The notes beneath the pieces are model-generated. The model searched no databases, was not told the origin of the DNA, and saw nothing but the letters and a program-made list of their open reading frames with translations. The translations under genes were made by a program, and so were the position numbers. From assembly GCA_041658405.1 (NCBI GenBank), contig JBBAAG010000013.1, positions 1 to 47,130 on the forward strand: 47,130 bases of DNA. The letters run 5' to 3'. The number at the start of each line of letters is the position of its first letter. Within the stretch, counting starts at the first letter, position 1. Positions 1 to 8,842 of the stretch are shown here, piece by piece. This DNA comes from Elusimicrobiota bacterium (lineage in GTDB: Bacteria; Elusimicrobiota; UBA5214; JBBAAG01).

Positions 1-1663
1 CATCGTTAACACTTGCGGTAACAGTAATTGTTGTCTGTTCAAACGCATATTGATTAACAGAATGTACGATTGACGGCGGGTCAGTATCGCTATCGTTGAC
101 ATTAACTTTATACGGCACAGTATCCGACCCGGAATACGCGAGATTACCGGCGGTATCCACTACTTTGATATAATACTCCACCCCGGCGGTAGTAACCACC
201 CCGCTATCGACGATTACTTCATACACATTTACCGCTACGCTAACCCCTTTTTTTTGGGTATACACCAACCTACCTGCTGTGCGGTAATACACATCAACCG
301 ACTGTACACCGCTTCTATCCGTGGCAGTAACACTAACAATAAACTGTTTTTTTGCAACTGTCTGAGTGACAGGCACATGCAGAATATTCGGGCCGCCCTT
401 ATCGACAATACTGATTGAAGTCGTAAAATAATGCTGGAGTATCTGATTATAAGTATACCCGTGGTCACCCATCCCGATGGCGCCGTCCTGACACATCCCA
501 GCACCATGCCCACTGCCTTTACCCTTGAAAATATATACTCCAGAAGCTGAAGAATACGTTAACGCTGTTATCAAATGACTTGGGAGGTATGTATACCCCA
601 CAACCCCGCGGAAAGTGTTACCCCTCACGACTTTTGATTCCGCCGGAGTTTCATATTTAATAGTAATATACTTTGCCCGGCCGGAAGAATCATATTCTGA
701 GATACTTATACCGTCAGCCGCTAGAGTTGACGCTGAATTTGCAGGCGCGGTATTTGCGTTTCCTTTTAACTTAGACTGAAGTTCACTTTGTGTAATACTC
801 TTCTCCCATGCGTTATACGTAAAATCCCACGCACAAAACACTGTTCCGTTAGAACTATCATCAAGGCCTTTTAGATACGGGCTTGCAGACCCACCCCAGA
901 TATCTTCGATATTCGCAACCTTTCCACCGCAGTGGCCGTGGTAGGTCATATCTTTAACGAGACTGCCGTTATAGTACAACAATATTCCGGCAGTATCGTC
1001 TACAGCGGCACAGCATTTTGTTGTTTCAACACTATACCCGCCTTTATTACTATACTGACTGCCATACACCTGGCAATGGGTAAGATCACAGACATCAAAC
1101 CCATCAGCCTGGTGGATATTAAGATTACGCCTTATAATTGCCAACGTTCTCGCAACTACCGCCTGCGCCTTCAACGCCTCTACGGGCGACGTCCCGCCTA
1201 TTTCCACAGGTACAACGCCATAAATATATTCATCCAAGTCTACAATATTGACAAGTTTGACATACCCGTTACTAACCCGCGCTTCAAACCTTCCGCGGTA
1301 TACCTTAAATTGCCAGTTATTGTATCCAACTGAAACAAACTCTGTCCCCGGATTTTTTGCGCGGATAATCACGGGGTTAGCATACGGCCCCTTCCCTGTA
1401 ACATAAATATACCCGCTACGCGCTTCCACATTCTGTACACCCGCACCTGTAAATATTACATACCCTGTATACAGATCAACAATTTCATACTCCGTTGTTG
1501 AGGGCGACCCGCGGAGATAAAGTATTGTTTTATTAGAAAGATTATTTGAAAACCCGGATGAAACATAGGTTAACCCCACCCTCACATCCTCTGCAGGTAA
1601 AGTGGGAACAAACAAGGTTATTACGAGCAAAACCGTAAATAATACACTAAACCTTTTATACAT
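1..1663 (-). CDS. SpoIID/LytB-domain secreted protein with Ig-like C-terminal part (partial, 3' end outside window)
   Basis: The reading frame opens at ATG 1663 behind a GGGTGG purine run and stays open to base 1, so the C-terminus is missing; about 554 codons are present. Residues 1-24 form a signal peptide (MYKRFSVLF...PAEDV). A SpoIID/LytB domain follows at about 45-430. It shows the family block VDLDEYIYGVVPVEIGG with the expected catalytic Glu at about residue 154, then DVCDLTHCQVYG, GHCGGKV.DIWGG and the C-terminal GKGSGHGAGMCQDGAIGMG. After it come Ig-like repeats (about 440-554). SpoIID proteins are lytic transglycosylases that cut peptide-free glycan strands; here the protein is presumably periplasmic or surface-bound, since nothing suggests sporulation. 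It begins 9 bp after the CsgG/LpoB-like gene stop and is last visible in a long operon that also encodes an Amidase_3 enzyme. Confidence 0.88.
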   Translation of the reverse strand, partial: MYKRFSVLFTVLLVITLFVPTLPAEDVRVGLTYVSSGFSNNLSNKTILYLRGSPSTTEYEIVDLYTGYVIFTGAGVQNVEARSGYIYVTGKGPYANPVIIRAKNPGTEFVSVGYNNWQFKVYRGRFEARVSNGYVKLVNIVDLDEYIYGVVPVEIGGTSPVEALKAQAVVARTLAIIRRNLNIHQADGFDVCDLTHCQVYGSQYSNKGGYSVETTKCCAAVDDTAGILLYYNGSLVKDMTYHGHCGGKVANIEDIWGGSASPYLKGLDDSSNGTVFCAWDFTYNAWEKSITQSELQSKLKGNANTAPANSASTLAADGISISEYDSSGRAKYITIKYETPAESKVVRGNTFRGVVGYTYLPSHLITALTYSSASGVYIFKGKGSGHGAGMCQDGAIGMGDHGYTYNQILQHYFTTSISIVDKGGPNILHVPVTQTVAKKQFIVSVTATDRSGVQSVDVYYRTAGRLVYTQKKGVSVAVNVYEVIVDSGVVTTAGVEYYIKVVDTAGNLAYSGSDTVPYKVNVNDSDTDPPSIVHSVNQYAFEQTTITVTASVND

Positions 1664-1672
1664 AACCACCCG

Positions 1673-2431
1673 CTACTTTACTATACCGCTTTCCACTGCA
1701 CTGTTCCCAACAGGATCCGCATACCCGGTTGTAACACTAACAATTTTATCAGTCAACTTCATAACCTGCACACCGAGCCGCGTTTCTCTCCACTGCGGAG
1801 AACCAAACGCCATATCTTTCAACGCGTCAAACTCTTCCATTGTCCCCAACTCTTTTGTCCATAAATGCCCGTCGGTAAACAACGTCCCTATCTGATGTTC
1901 ACTCATTTTTTGTGTCCTCACCTGCTGTTGAAAAACATTTTCCGGGGAAGATACATTCACCATAAAAACCTCAATCCCGGCATCAACAGAATACGCGCTA
2001 TACCCCCCAAACGAAGGGTGTACAATTCCAAAGTTACGGATTGAAAAAGTGTCTATAGTGTTATCCATAACATAATCCGCGCCAAACTTTTCCCCGAGTT
2101 TTGCCAGCCGTTCCGTACGGCTAGCTTCCGGTGCGATTTCACGTACAACCTGTTTTCTCATTTTATCAAGCTGATACCGTGACGGCACAAACGGCTGCCA
2201 TTTCACTAACGTATCGAACCGTTCCGCCAATAACTTCCTGAACCCTTCCCCGAGATCCCAATTACCGTTATAACCACTTATATTTATCAAAGGCAATATC
2301 AACACTTTTTTTGATGCACTAGCAGGACTATACTGCCCCCCGTCCTCCGCTGCATGTATACCTACGGCGGATAATACTGCTGACACAGCTACCAACATTA
2401 TTACGATATAACGCACGGATTTCGCCATCAT
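1673..2431 (-). CDS. Exported CsgG/LpoB-like protein of unknown function
   Basis: 252 aa with a signal peptide (about 1-27). The mature part has the arrangement of the CsgG/LpoB/TolB-N fold: a first strand KVLILPLINISG (about 43-54), a long helical stretch, then FGADYVMDNTIDTF (about 114-127), and strands DAGIEVFMVNV and QQQVRTQKM. Proteins of this fold are curli-export pores, penicillin-binding-protein activators or accessory lipoproteins; no lipobox Cys is visible here, so periplasmic localisation is likely. The ATG overlaps the amidase stop codon (ATGA), implying translational coupling. Its place between an Amidase_3 enzyme and a SpoIID enzyme suggests a cell-wall accessory role, but that is inference; no family was recognised with certainty. 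Confidence 0.7.
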   Translation of the reverse strand: MMAKSVRYIVIMLVAVSAVLSAVGIHAAEDGGQYSPASASKKVLILPLINISGYNGNWDLGEGFRKLLAERFDTLVKWQPFVPSRYQLDKMRKQVVREIAPEASRTERLAKLGEKFGADYVMDNTIDTFSIRNFGIVHPSFGGYSAYSVDAGIEVFMVNVSSPENVFQQQVRTQKMSEHQIGTLFTDGHLWTKELGTMEEFDALKDMAFGSPQWRETRLGVQVMKLTDKIVSVTTGYADPVGNSAVESGIVK

Positions 2432-4353
2432 TTTTTCCCCGCCTCATTCTTAACAAAATTACTTATACCCATAAACACCGCATGTCCGATTTTTTTACGA
2501 AAACCCTGTTCTGCCAACAAAGCTTCATCATCGGGATACGACAAAAATGCAGCCTCCACCAACACCCATACCATATTAGACGCTTGCGTTATGAAGGGGT
2601 TCCAATACACGTAATACGCCGGTTTCAACCCTATCTTAACAAGTTCCGCAAATACGTTTTTTGCGAGTTCCTTATCCCCGGGATACCCATAAAACATCGC
2701 TGCGCCCTGTGACTTCAACGGATCATAATTCTCGGGTACCGAATTATTGTGCATACACACAAAAATATCAGCACCCGCTTTTTTTGCGAGATTAGCGCGT
2801 TCTGTCCAGGAAAGTTCGGTATCATTATCATACCGTGAATATACAACCTTAGCCCCTGCTTTTTCAAGGTATACCCCTAAAGCTTCCGACATTGCGAGAT
2901 TAACCTCTTTCTCAACTAACCCTCCTGACCCGATAGCCCCGAAGTTACGTCCCCCATGCCCGGCATCAACAAATACCGTCAATCCTTCCAATGCACGCTC
3001 ACCCGCAAGTTTCACCTTTGGAGGATGTTCTATCTGCAGTACAAGATAAGTATCTTCGTAATACATCCCGGCACCCCAATGCTGTTGCGAGTCAAGGTCA
3101 AACACAAATTCAACAACATCATCCGCGCGATAATTAGTTTTAATATTCTTAACATACTTATTCTCAAGAAAATCCGCTGTCCATCCGGTATCCACATTCG
3201 CACCGTATAGAGTCAATACCAGCTGTGTTGACGGGTACATCACCTGATCAAGTTTCACCGGAACCCTTGCATCCAACGAAAAATATATCTTGGTATACTC
3301 GCCATAACCGGTAGAAACTTTTATACCCCAAACATTAGTTTTCTCCGGCGGCATACCTTGTGGCAGAAGCTCAACATCCCTTACCCTAACCCACGCGGTT
3401 TCCGTATTACTCAACCTCACACGAAAATAATTTCCATATTTTCCGTTTATCGCAACAACAGTATCCCCCGGCTGCGGATAAAACAACTTTCTGCTTGCCT
3501 GGGGATCAGCATAAAACATTGCACCGGAATACTTAATTTTTCCAACAGTAAGAATATACCCGGGCATAAAACTGACTTTAGATTTACTCTTTGCATTAGC
3601 ACTCCCATTTTTTGTGGACAGATAAAACCGTACAGCGGCATCCTGAACTTTATCCTTCGGCTGGACAACATAATGCCCAACATAAACCCCCGGAGTTTTA
3701 TCTTTACCCCACCCGGACAGTTCCGCCATCTTTACACGCCCTTCAATCCCTTCGATTGCAAACCCCGCGGTTCCTCCGGGAGAACCCTTAAACCTTACCT
3801 CCAGAATATCACCAGGTATTAACGTTTGTTCTGCGTTAGGAAGGATTAACTCATTCTCAATACTTACCGGTATGGTGCGTGTTGCACCCCTTTTTTGCGC
3901 ACGGACAATGTTAAGAGAATACTCCGCAACCCCGCTACTGGTTACCGCCTTGAACCCCAACTCATTTTTCCCGTGCTTAAGCTGTACCAACCCGACAAAC
4001 ACGCCGTTTGGAAAAGTTTTTACCGGCACATTATTCAGGGTAACCGTAGCACCGGGAATAGTATATCCTGCATACCTGATTTGTGCTAAACTAAGAACGC
4101 CTTTAACATCTTTAGGTTCAGGATATGTAATAACCAGGTACTTTTTTTGTATGACAGGAATCTCTGCGAGAGAACTGGTAGACACATTCAATGCATCAGT
4201 ACTAACCGTTAGTTCAAAACTATCTTCAGGTTCTATATACTCATTTGCACAAACACTTAAAGTAAACCAAAAATTACAGCAGGCCGCCATAGCGGCAATA
4301 AATCTTACCGCATAAATAATACAGCATTGTGCGCATATAGTTTTTTTGAACAA
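2428..4353 (-). CDS. N-acetylmuramoyl-L-alanine amidase (Amidase_3) with Ig-like, SH3-like and AMIN-like N-terminal regions
   Basis: 641 aa. The start is a TTG preceded by GGGAAA about 6 bases upstream; the next ATG would cut into the signal peptide. Residues 457-632 are a complete Amidase_3 domain with all zinc and catalytic residues in context: H466 (VDAGHGG), E481 (LVEKEVNL), H535 (MHNNS) and E590 (VLVEAAFLSY). It cleaves the bond between MurNAc and the stem peptide, leaving denuded glycan. Upstream regions are an Ig-like segment (about 70-150), an SH3-like segment (about 265-330, GDTVVAINGKYGNYFRVRL) and an AMIN-like domain (about 343-450) that would target it in the periplasm. It overlaps the next gene by 4 bases and belongs to the operon ending in SpoIID, a natural partner because SpoIID needs peptide-free glycan. 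Confidence 0.92.
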   Translation of the reverse strand: MFKKTICAQCCIIYAVRFIAAMAACCNFWFTLSVCANEYIEPEDSFELTVSTDALNVSTSSLAEIPVIQKKYLVITYPEPKDVKGVLSLAQIRYAGYTIPGATVTLNNVPVKTFPNGVFVGLVQLKHGKNELGFKAVTSSGVAEYSLNIVRAQKRGATRTIPVSIENELILPNAEQTLIPGDILEVRFKGSPGGTAGFAIEGIEGRVKMAELSGWGKDKTPGVYVGHYVVQPKDKVQDAAVRFYLSTKNGSANAKSKSKVSFMPGYILTVGKIKYSGAMFYADPQASRKLFYPQPGDTVVAINGKYGNYFRVRLSNTETAWVRVRDVELLPQGMPPEKTNVWGIKVSTGYGEYTKIYFSLDARVPVKLDQVMYPSTQLVLTLYGANVDTGWTADFLENKYVKNIKTNYRADDVVEFVFDLDSQQHWGAGMYYEDTYLVLQIEHPPKVKLAGERALEGLTVFVDAGHGGRNFGAIGSGGLVEKEVNLAMSEALGVYLEKAGAKVVYSRYDNDTELSWTERANLAKKAGADIFVCMHNNSVPENYDPLKSQGAAMFYGYPGDKELAKNVFAELVKIGLKPAYYVYWNPFITQASNMVWVLVEAAFLSYPDDEALLAEQGFRKKIGHAVFMGISNFVKNEAGKK

Positions 4354-4413
4354 CTAAGTTTCCCAATTTATTGTTTTTGTTTTTTATCAATAAAAAATAA
4401 CTTATTAAACCAA

Positions 4414-6456
4414 CTATCCGCCCATATATACGGTCAAAAAGATATAATCCCGTACATCACGAACTCCATCGGGAGTAAGCCACTGATAATCTTCGCGTTT
4501 AACCCCTGCGATCATTGCAAGCTGGTACTTCAAGTACAACACCTGGCTCACAACTTCGAAAAGGTACGTTGTTTTATCATAATCCTGTTTATCAACATAA
4601 TCGCGATACGGCAGGAACTGCATCCCGGCCACGCACCGCGTCTTGTTCGTCATCTTATAATCCGCACGGAAAATCAATGCGTTTTGGGTTACATGCTTAA
4701 CCGAATCCCCGAAATAAAGCTCATACTGTGTTTTCAGCATCGGGGTTAAAGTTATACGGTTAAACAACAACGGCGTTGTATAACTTAACCGGTTAATTAC
4801 ACCTGTAAAATTTGACTGTCTCTGTACGGAGGACGACATATCCTGCAGGTTCGATTCGTATTTAAGCTTTGTCTCGAACTCAAGATTCTTGAACCTGTTG
4901 TAATTAACATCCAAAAACAGCGTATTCACTAAACTATCGCGTTCCGACAGTTTATCAGACAATACCGTATAAACCGTTTCACGCACGTTTTTATTATACT
5001 TAACAGAATACTGTACGGTATCATCAGGGATAGCATCCTGCACGCGTTTAATATAATACTTCAACTGCACATCCATAATATTAGGCACCCGCGTGTTATA
5101 GATCAAAGTACTATAAACCGAATCCGCGCGTTTTTCAGGGTTAGACGGCATATTCTCCACAACACCGCCCAGTCGAATCGTCATATTTTTACTTGGCGCG
5201 TAATCAGTAATCAACCGCATACCCATACGGTCACGAGCATAATCATAATCCGGTTTTTGATCATTTTCGAAGTAATCAATAATACCGTTATTATTAAAAT
5301 CATCACCAAACTCAAAATCCGGAGAGTCAACGCTGAACCTCAAAAAATCTTCTTCATAGTCAGGTATGGCGTTACGGTTTTCGTTGTAATCCGATATCCC
5401 GTTCTTATTTTTATCCAGCCCCGGAAACACTCCGTCTAAATAGTTAAAGAAATACACCTTATTCGAAAGATATTGTGAATATGACATCTGGTCAAGTTCG
5501 TCAGGGTACTGGTCATTATCATCGTTATCATCAACCAAATTATACGAATTTGTAAAACCATTAATCGGCGTCTTGATCTTACTTTGCGCAAGATTCAATT
5601 GTGTGGTATACCCGGGATCAACGTAATAATAACTGCCGCTTACCTTAAACTTTCCAAGCTGTGTATCAGCTTTTGCCTGGTATGCCGGATAAGTTTTATC
5701 CGACGGTTTTCCGCTGACATACTCACCGCTGGAGTTATATTCCGTACGATAATTCAATCCGCGAAGGTTGCCATAAAGAGCAAAACCCATGATACCCAAC
5801 CCTGTTGTCCCCGTACCGGTACCATAAATTGTTGACTCACCAAGGATGTTATTATCTACATGACAATTAACATACCCGAGCCCGAATTTTTGCCCAAAAA
5901 GTTTTAATTCATCATAAATCCCGAGAAGGTACACAGGCTCATCTTCATTTGCCTGATAGATAGGATCATTCCACGCATCATTCGGCACAAGTATTGGGTT
6001 AGACAACCGCGAAGTTATAATACTCCAGTCGTTAAACTTACTATTCATATCCCAGCGGATACCGCTGAACCCTGCTTTATCGAGCATAAACGACCCGAAT
6101 TTAGTCCTAATTTCATCCCCGATGATTACCCGGTGCTTCATTCCTTCAAACTCATCCGCCACCATAATAAGTTCCTGCAACCATCTGTTGTATCTATAAC
6201 TCTTATAAAGATAAGAATCAGCATTAGCAGCATCCGACCCGAGATTAATAAACTCATAGATGTTGTATCCGGTCAGCATTTTTTCACCGAAATAATCGTA
6301 CCAGTCATAAATATCGGTACCTTTACGCGGATACCCTTTATAATCGCTGCTACCGTAGTTTTCATAATCAGTACCACTGATAGCCCATATAGGTACTGCA
6401 GCAAGCATCAGGGCTGCTGCTATACCTATAACCCAAACTTTTTTACTTACACCCAT
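4414..6456 (-). CDS. Putative outer-membrane beta-barrel protein with four EF-hand-like loops
   Basis: 680 aa, ATG with a strong AAGGAGG five bases upstream and a signal peptide (about 1-26). The rest is rich in alternating aromatic/polar strands typical of outer-membrane barrels (for example KVSGSYYYV, MRLITDYAP, LEFETKLKYES, TLFLDVNYNRF). It has no recognised enzyme motif. Residues 309-397 form an acidic insertion with four stretches matching the EF-hand calcium loop spacing: DDNDDNDQYPDE, DKNKNGISDYNE, an adjacent weaker NENRNAIPDYEE, and DFNNNGIIDYFE. A calcium-binding extracellular or periplasmic loop is therefore likely. It lies 38 bp after a PorV-like gene and 60 bp before the amidase. 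Porin-like or anchor function is inference; no named family was recognised. Confidence 0.75.
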   Translation of the reverse strand: MGVSKKVWVIGIAAALMLAAVPIWAISGTDYENYGSSDYKGYPRKGTDIYDWYDYFGEKMLTGYNIYEFINLGSDAANADSYLYKSYRYNRWLQELIMVADEFEGMKHRVIIGDEIRTKFGSFMLDKAGFSGIRWDMNSKFNDWSIITSRLSNPILVPNDAWNDPIYQANEDEPVYLLGIYDELKLFGQKFGLGYVNCHVDNNILGESTIYGTGTGTTGLGIMGFALYGNLRGLNYRTEYNSSGEYVSGKPSDKTYPAYQAKADTQLGKFKVSGSYYYVDPGYTTQLNLAQSKIKTPINGFTNSYNLVDDNDDNDQYPDELDQMSYSQYLSNKVYFFNYLDGVFPGLDKNKNGISDYNENRNAIPDYEEDFLRFSVDSPDFEFGDDFNNNGIIDYFENDQKPDYDYARDRMGMRLITDYAPSKNMTIRLGGVVENMPSNPEKRADSVYSTLIYNTRVPNIMDVQLKYYIKRVQDAIPDDTVQYSVKYNKNVRETVYTVLSDKLSERDSLVNTLFLDVNYNRFKNLEFETKLKYESNLQDMSSSVQRQSNFTGVINRLSYTTPLLFNRITLTPMLKTQYELYFGDSVKHVTQNALIFRADYKMTNKTRCVAGMQFLPYRDYVDKQDYDKTTYLFEVVSQVLYLKYQLAMIAGVKREDYQWLTPDGVRDVRDYIFLTVYMGG
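5266..5532 (-). other. EF-hand-like calcium loop cluster inside the barrel-like protein
   Basis: Codons 309-397 of the barrel-like gene. Four 12-residue stretches follow the D-x-D/N-x-D/N-G-x-x-D-x-x-E pattern, two of them canonical (starting at residues 348 and 386). The segment is flanked by strand-like sequence, as expected for a long loop between barrel strands. Confidence 0.65.
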
Positions 6457-6494
6457 GCCGCCTCCTTAAATTATTATTAAATATTAGACTATAA

Positions 6495-7397
6495 TCAGAA
6501 TACATACGATACCGCAGCACGGTATGTTACGTCCCAGTCTCCATAAGGAATATATGCGAGGTCAAGCTTGAGTTTACCCATATACAAACTTCCCCCCAAC
6601 GTAAAACTATCCGTGGTATTAATTTTATACCCCAATCTTAACGCAATATTCTGTCCCATCCAAAGCTCACCACCGATGCGGAAATTAGTTTTACCTTCAG
6701 ACGGCTGCACAGCTTCGGCTAACACATTAAGCGTACTCTTAGAGTTTTCCATAGCTTTGAAATACGCGCCGATATTAACAGTTACCGGCAAATCCTCTTT
6801 TGTTTCGCCAAACGACTGTAGCTGCGTACCGATATTATGCAAGTTCGCTCCGAACCTTATTCTATCACTCATCGCGTATAACGCACCGACGTCTACGCCT
6901 ATAGACATTGCGCTTTTATCAACTAAAGATTCCATAATAAGTTTAGCGTTTGCCCCAACTGACAACGCTTTATTAAACCCTATCCCAAACGACCCGGCAA
7001 ATGCCATACCGCTGTAACTCAAAGAGGTACCCGTATCATTCCCGGAACTATCAATTTCAGCAAAAGGTTCCATCCCTAACCGATAAAACCCGAACCCCAT
7101 TGCCATTTTATCTTTCGGCATAACGAACCCTATAAACTCGTAGTTAAGATCACCGATCCATTTGAGGTACATTGCGGATACTTCCATCTTTTTTACATGC
7201 ACAATCCCTGCCGGATTCCAGTACACCCCGCTGGCATCATCGCTAAGCGCAGTAAACGCTTCACCCATACCAGCCGCACGCGCACCGGCGCCAATCCTCA
7301 AAAACGACATTGCAGTAGTACCTTCCGCGGAAAATGCAGCACCCGCTACAACCATTGTAATGCATACTGTCATTAACAAAACCACAAACTTTTTCAT
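6495..7397 (-). CDS. PorV/PorQ-family (UPF0164) outer-membrane barrel protein
   Basis: 300 aa, ATG preceded by GAGGAGGAAGG, signal peptide about 1-23. The N-terminal PorV/PorQ signature is clear: SFLRIGAGARAAGMGEAF followed by TALSDDASGVYWNPAGI. Amphipathic strands follow to a C-terminus in Phe (AAVSYVF), as in outer-membrane barrels, and the length fits the family. In type IX secretion PorV is a FadL-like barrel that receives cargo C-terminal domains at the outer membrane; a comparable role here is inferred. It sits 42 bp downstream of a golvesin/FN3 protein with a FlgD-like C-terminal domain, one of four such cargo-barrel pairs in the window. Confidence 0.9.
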   Translation of the reverse strand: MKKFVVLLMTVCITMVVAGAAFSAEGTTAMSFLRIGAGARAAGMGEAFTALSDDASGVYWNPAGIVHVKKMEVSAMYLKWIGDLNYEFIGFVMPKDKMAMGFGFYRLGMEPFAEIDSSGNDTGTSLSYSGMAFAGSFGIGFNKALSVGANAKLIMESLVDKSAMSIGVDVGALYAMSDRIRFGANLHNIGTQLQSFGETKEDLPVTVNIGAYFKAMENSKSTLNVLAEAVQPSEGKTNFRIGGELWMGQNIALRLGYKINTTDSFTLGGSLYMGKLKLDLAYIPYGDWDVTYRAAVSYVF

Positions 7398-7439
7398 CTT
7401 TACTACCTTCCTCCTCTTGAGATTAATTAATTACCTAAC

Positions 7440-8807
7440 TTACCTGATTACGACTACGCGCTGAATGTTTTTTGAACCCCCGAGCCCTACATGCACAAGA
7501 TATACTCCGCTGCTTACAAATTCACCGGAATCATTTTTTCCATCCCATAAAGACGTGTAATCCGTATTCCCATTAATCTGATGAAAACTTTCAAGTGTGC
7601 GTACCAGTTCACCATTCAAGTTATATATCCTAACCGTTATATTCCCAGTTTCTATACTACTAACACTATATCTAATAGCCGCTTTTTCGGAATTAACGGG
7701 ATTAATCCTATTCGGAAACGCTTTCATAGAAATTGCCGGGGAGATAGTAATAATTTCACTACATTCATAAGACGGCAACCCCTCGACGTACTTTGTATCC
7801 ACTGCAGTAACAACATAATAGCACCACGCATTGTTCTTCACAGAATCATCTGTCCAAGTGGTACCAATAATATCAACAGCAATCGGCATATAAAACTTCT
7901 TAGCTTTAGCTTCCGCTCCGGTAGAGTAAGTGGAACGATACACTTTATACCCGCTGATAATCCCCGACGGCGGCGGATTCCAGGTTAGTACAATCTTCCC
8001 ATTATCAGCTTTTGACCCTACCCCCTGAGGCGAACCAGGCGGAACAATGGGGCTTACATTTGTAAGTTTAACTGCATCCGCCATAACATAGCCATTAGCT
8101 TTATTTGTCTGAACAATAGTCGTCATACCTTCGTTAAACTTAAATGTTCCCATCTTAACCCATTGCCCACTAAGCGCCTGCTGGTTTGCTAAGTATGTAG
8201 AAACACCGTCCGCGTGAGTTATAAGATATGGTGCATCTGTTGCGCGGTTAGTTCCTGCAATCCACCATGAATAAACAGTATAATTCCCTGCTTCAGGTAT
8301 TGATACGTTCCAGGTAACTATTTTTGAACCATCCCCGCCGCCAGACCTATGATACCCGCTGCCATAGTAGACCCCGCTTCCCGCGAATGACGTTTCATCT
8401 TCAAACCCGCCATTTACGCACGCAGCATCTTTACTGTCAATAATAATATCGCTTGACGGTTTTACAAGCGTCATACTCACCCCAGTTTTATCTTCGTTTG
8501 ATTTTAGCACGATATACTCAAGCGTACCGGTAGTATACCCGCTGGAAATAACTTTTAGATCATAAATACCGGGTAACAAATTCTCTAGTTTATATGTCCT
8601 ATCCGGTTGAATATAAACGTAACTTGCTTCAACAGTCGTACCTGTCATCAACAACTTTATCAAAGTTGTCGTCGATATTGACTGAGGATTATCCCCAAAC
8701 CCTATCACCCCGCTGATTGAAGAAGTATGCCCATTCACGGCAAGCACCGATAATAACATCATACTGAACACCAAACTAATAATTCTAAACCTAATGCCTT
8801 TATTCAA
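7440..8807 (-). CDS. Secreted protein: carboxypeptidase-regulatory-like, golvesin-like, FN3 and FlgD-like sorting domain
   Basis: 455 aa from a TTG start with GGGGGAA about ten bases upstream. After the signal peptide (about 1-27) come: a carboxypeptidase-regulatory/PEGA-like sandwich (about 30-115, YKLENLLPGIYDLKV); a golvesin/Xly carbohydrate-binding-like domain (about 120-250) with DAACVNGGFED, AGNYTVYSWWIAG and ANGYVMADAVKL; an FN3 domain (about 258-352); and a C-terminal FlgD-like domain (about 360-455) with AFPNRINPVNSEKAAIRY, LWDGKNDSGEFVSSGVYLV and a final VVVIR. The last block matches the pattern of T9SS-type or FlgD_ig sorting domains. The likely role is a surface or exported binding protein. 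It immediately precedes a PorV-like gene. Confidence 0.86.
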   Translation of the reverse strand: MNKGIRFRIISLVFSMMLLSVLAVNGHTSSISGVIGFGDNPQSISTTTLIKLLMTGTTVEASYVYIQPDRTYKLENLLPGIYDLKVISSGYTTGTLEYIVLKSNEDKTGVSMTLVKPSSDIIIDSKDAACVNGGFEDETSFAGSGVYYGSGYHRSGGGDGSKIVTWNVSIPEAGNYTVYSWWIAGTNRATDAPYLITHADGVSTYLANQQALSGQWVKMGTFKFNEGMTTIVQTNKANGYVMADAVKLTNVSPIVPPGSPQGVGSKADNGKIVLTWNPPPSGIISGYKVYRSTYSTGAEAKAKKFYMPIAVDIIGTTWTDDSVKNNAWCYYVVTAVDTKYVEGLPSYECSEIITISPAISMKAFPNRINPVNSEKAAIRYSVSSIETGNITVRIYNLNGELVRTLESFHQINGNTDYTSLWDGKNDSGEFVSSGVYLVHVGLGGSKNIQRVVVIR

Positions 8808-8842
8808 AGCTAAGGTTCCCCCTTTCGTACTTTATAATAATA

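Noticed and set aside
8811..8830. A GG-N10-GC spacing upstream of the golvesin-type gene as a second sigma-54 promoter
   Set aside because: The flanking bases do not fit TGGCAC or TTGC; the G run is better read as the ribosome site of the TTG start.
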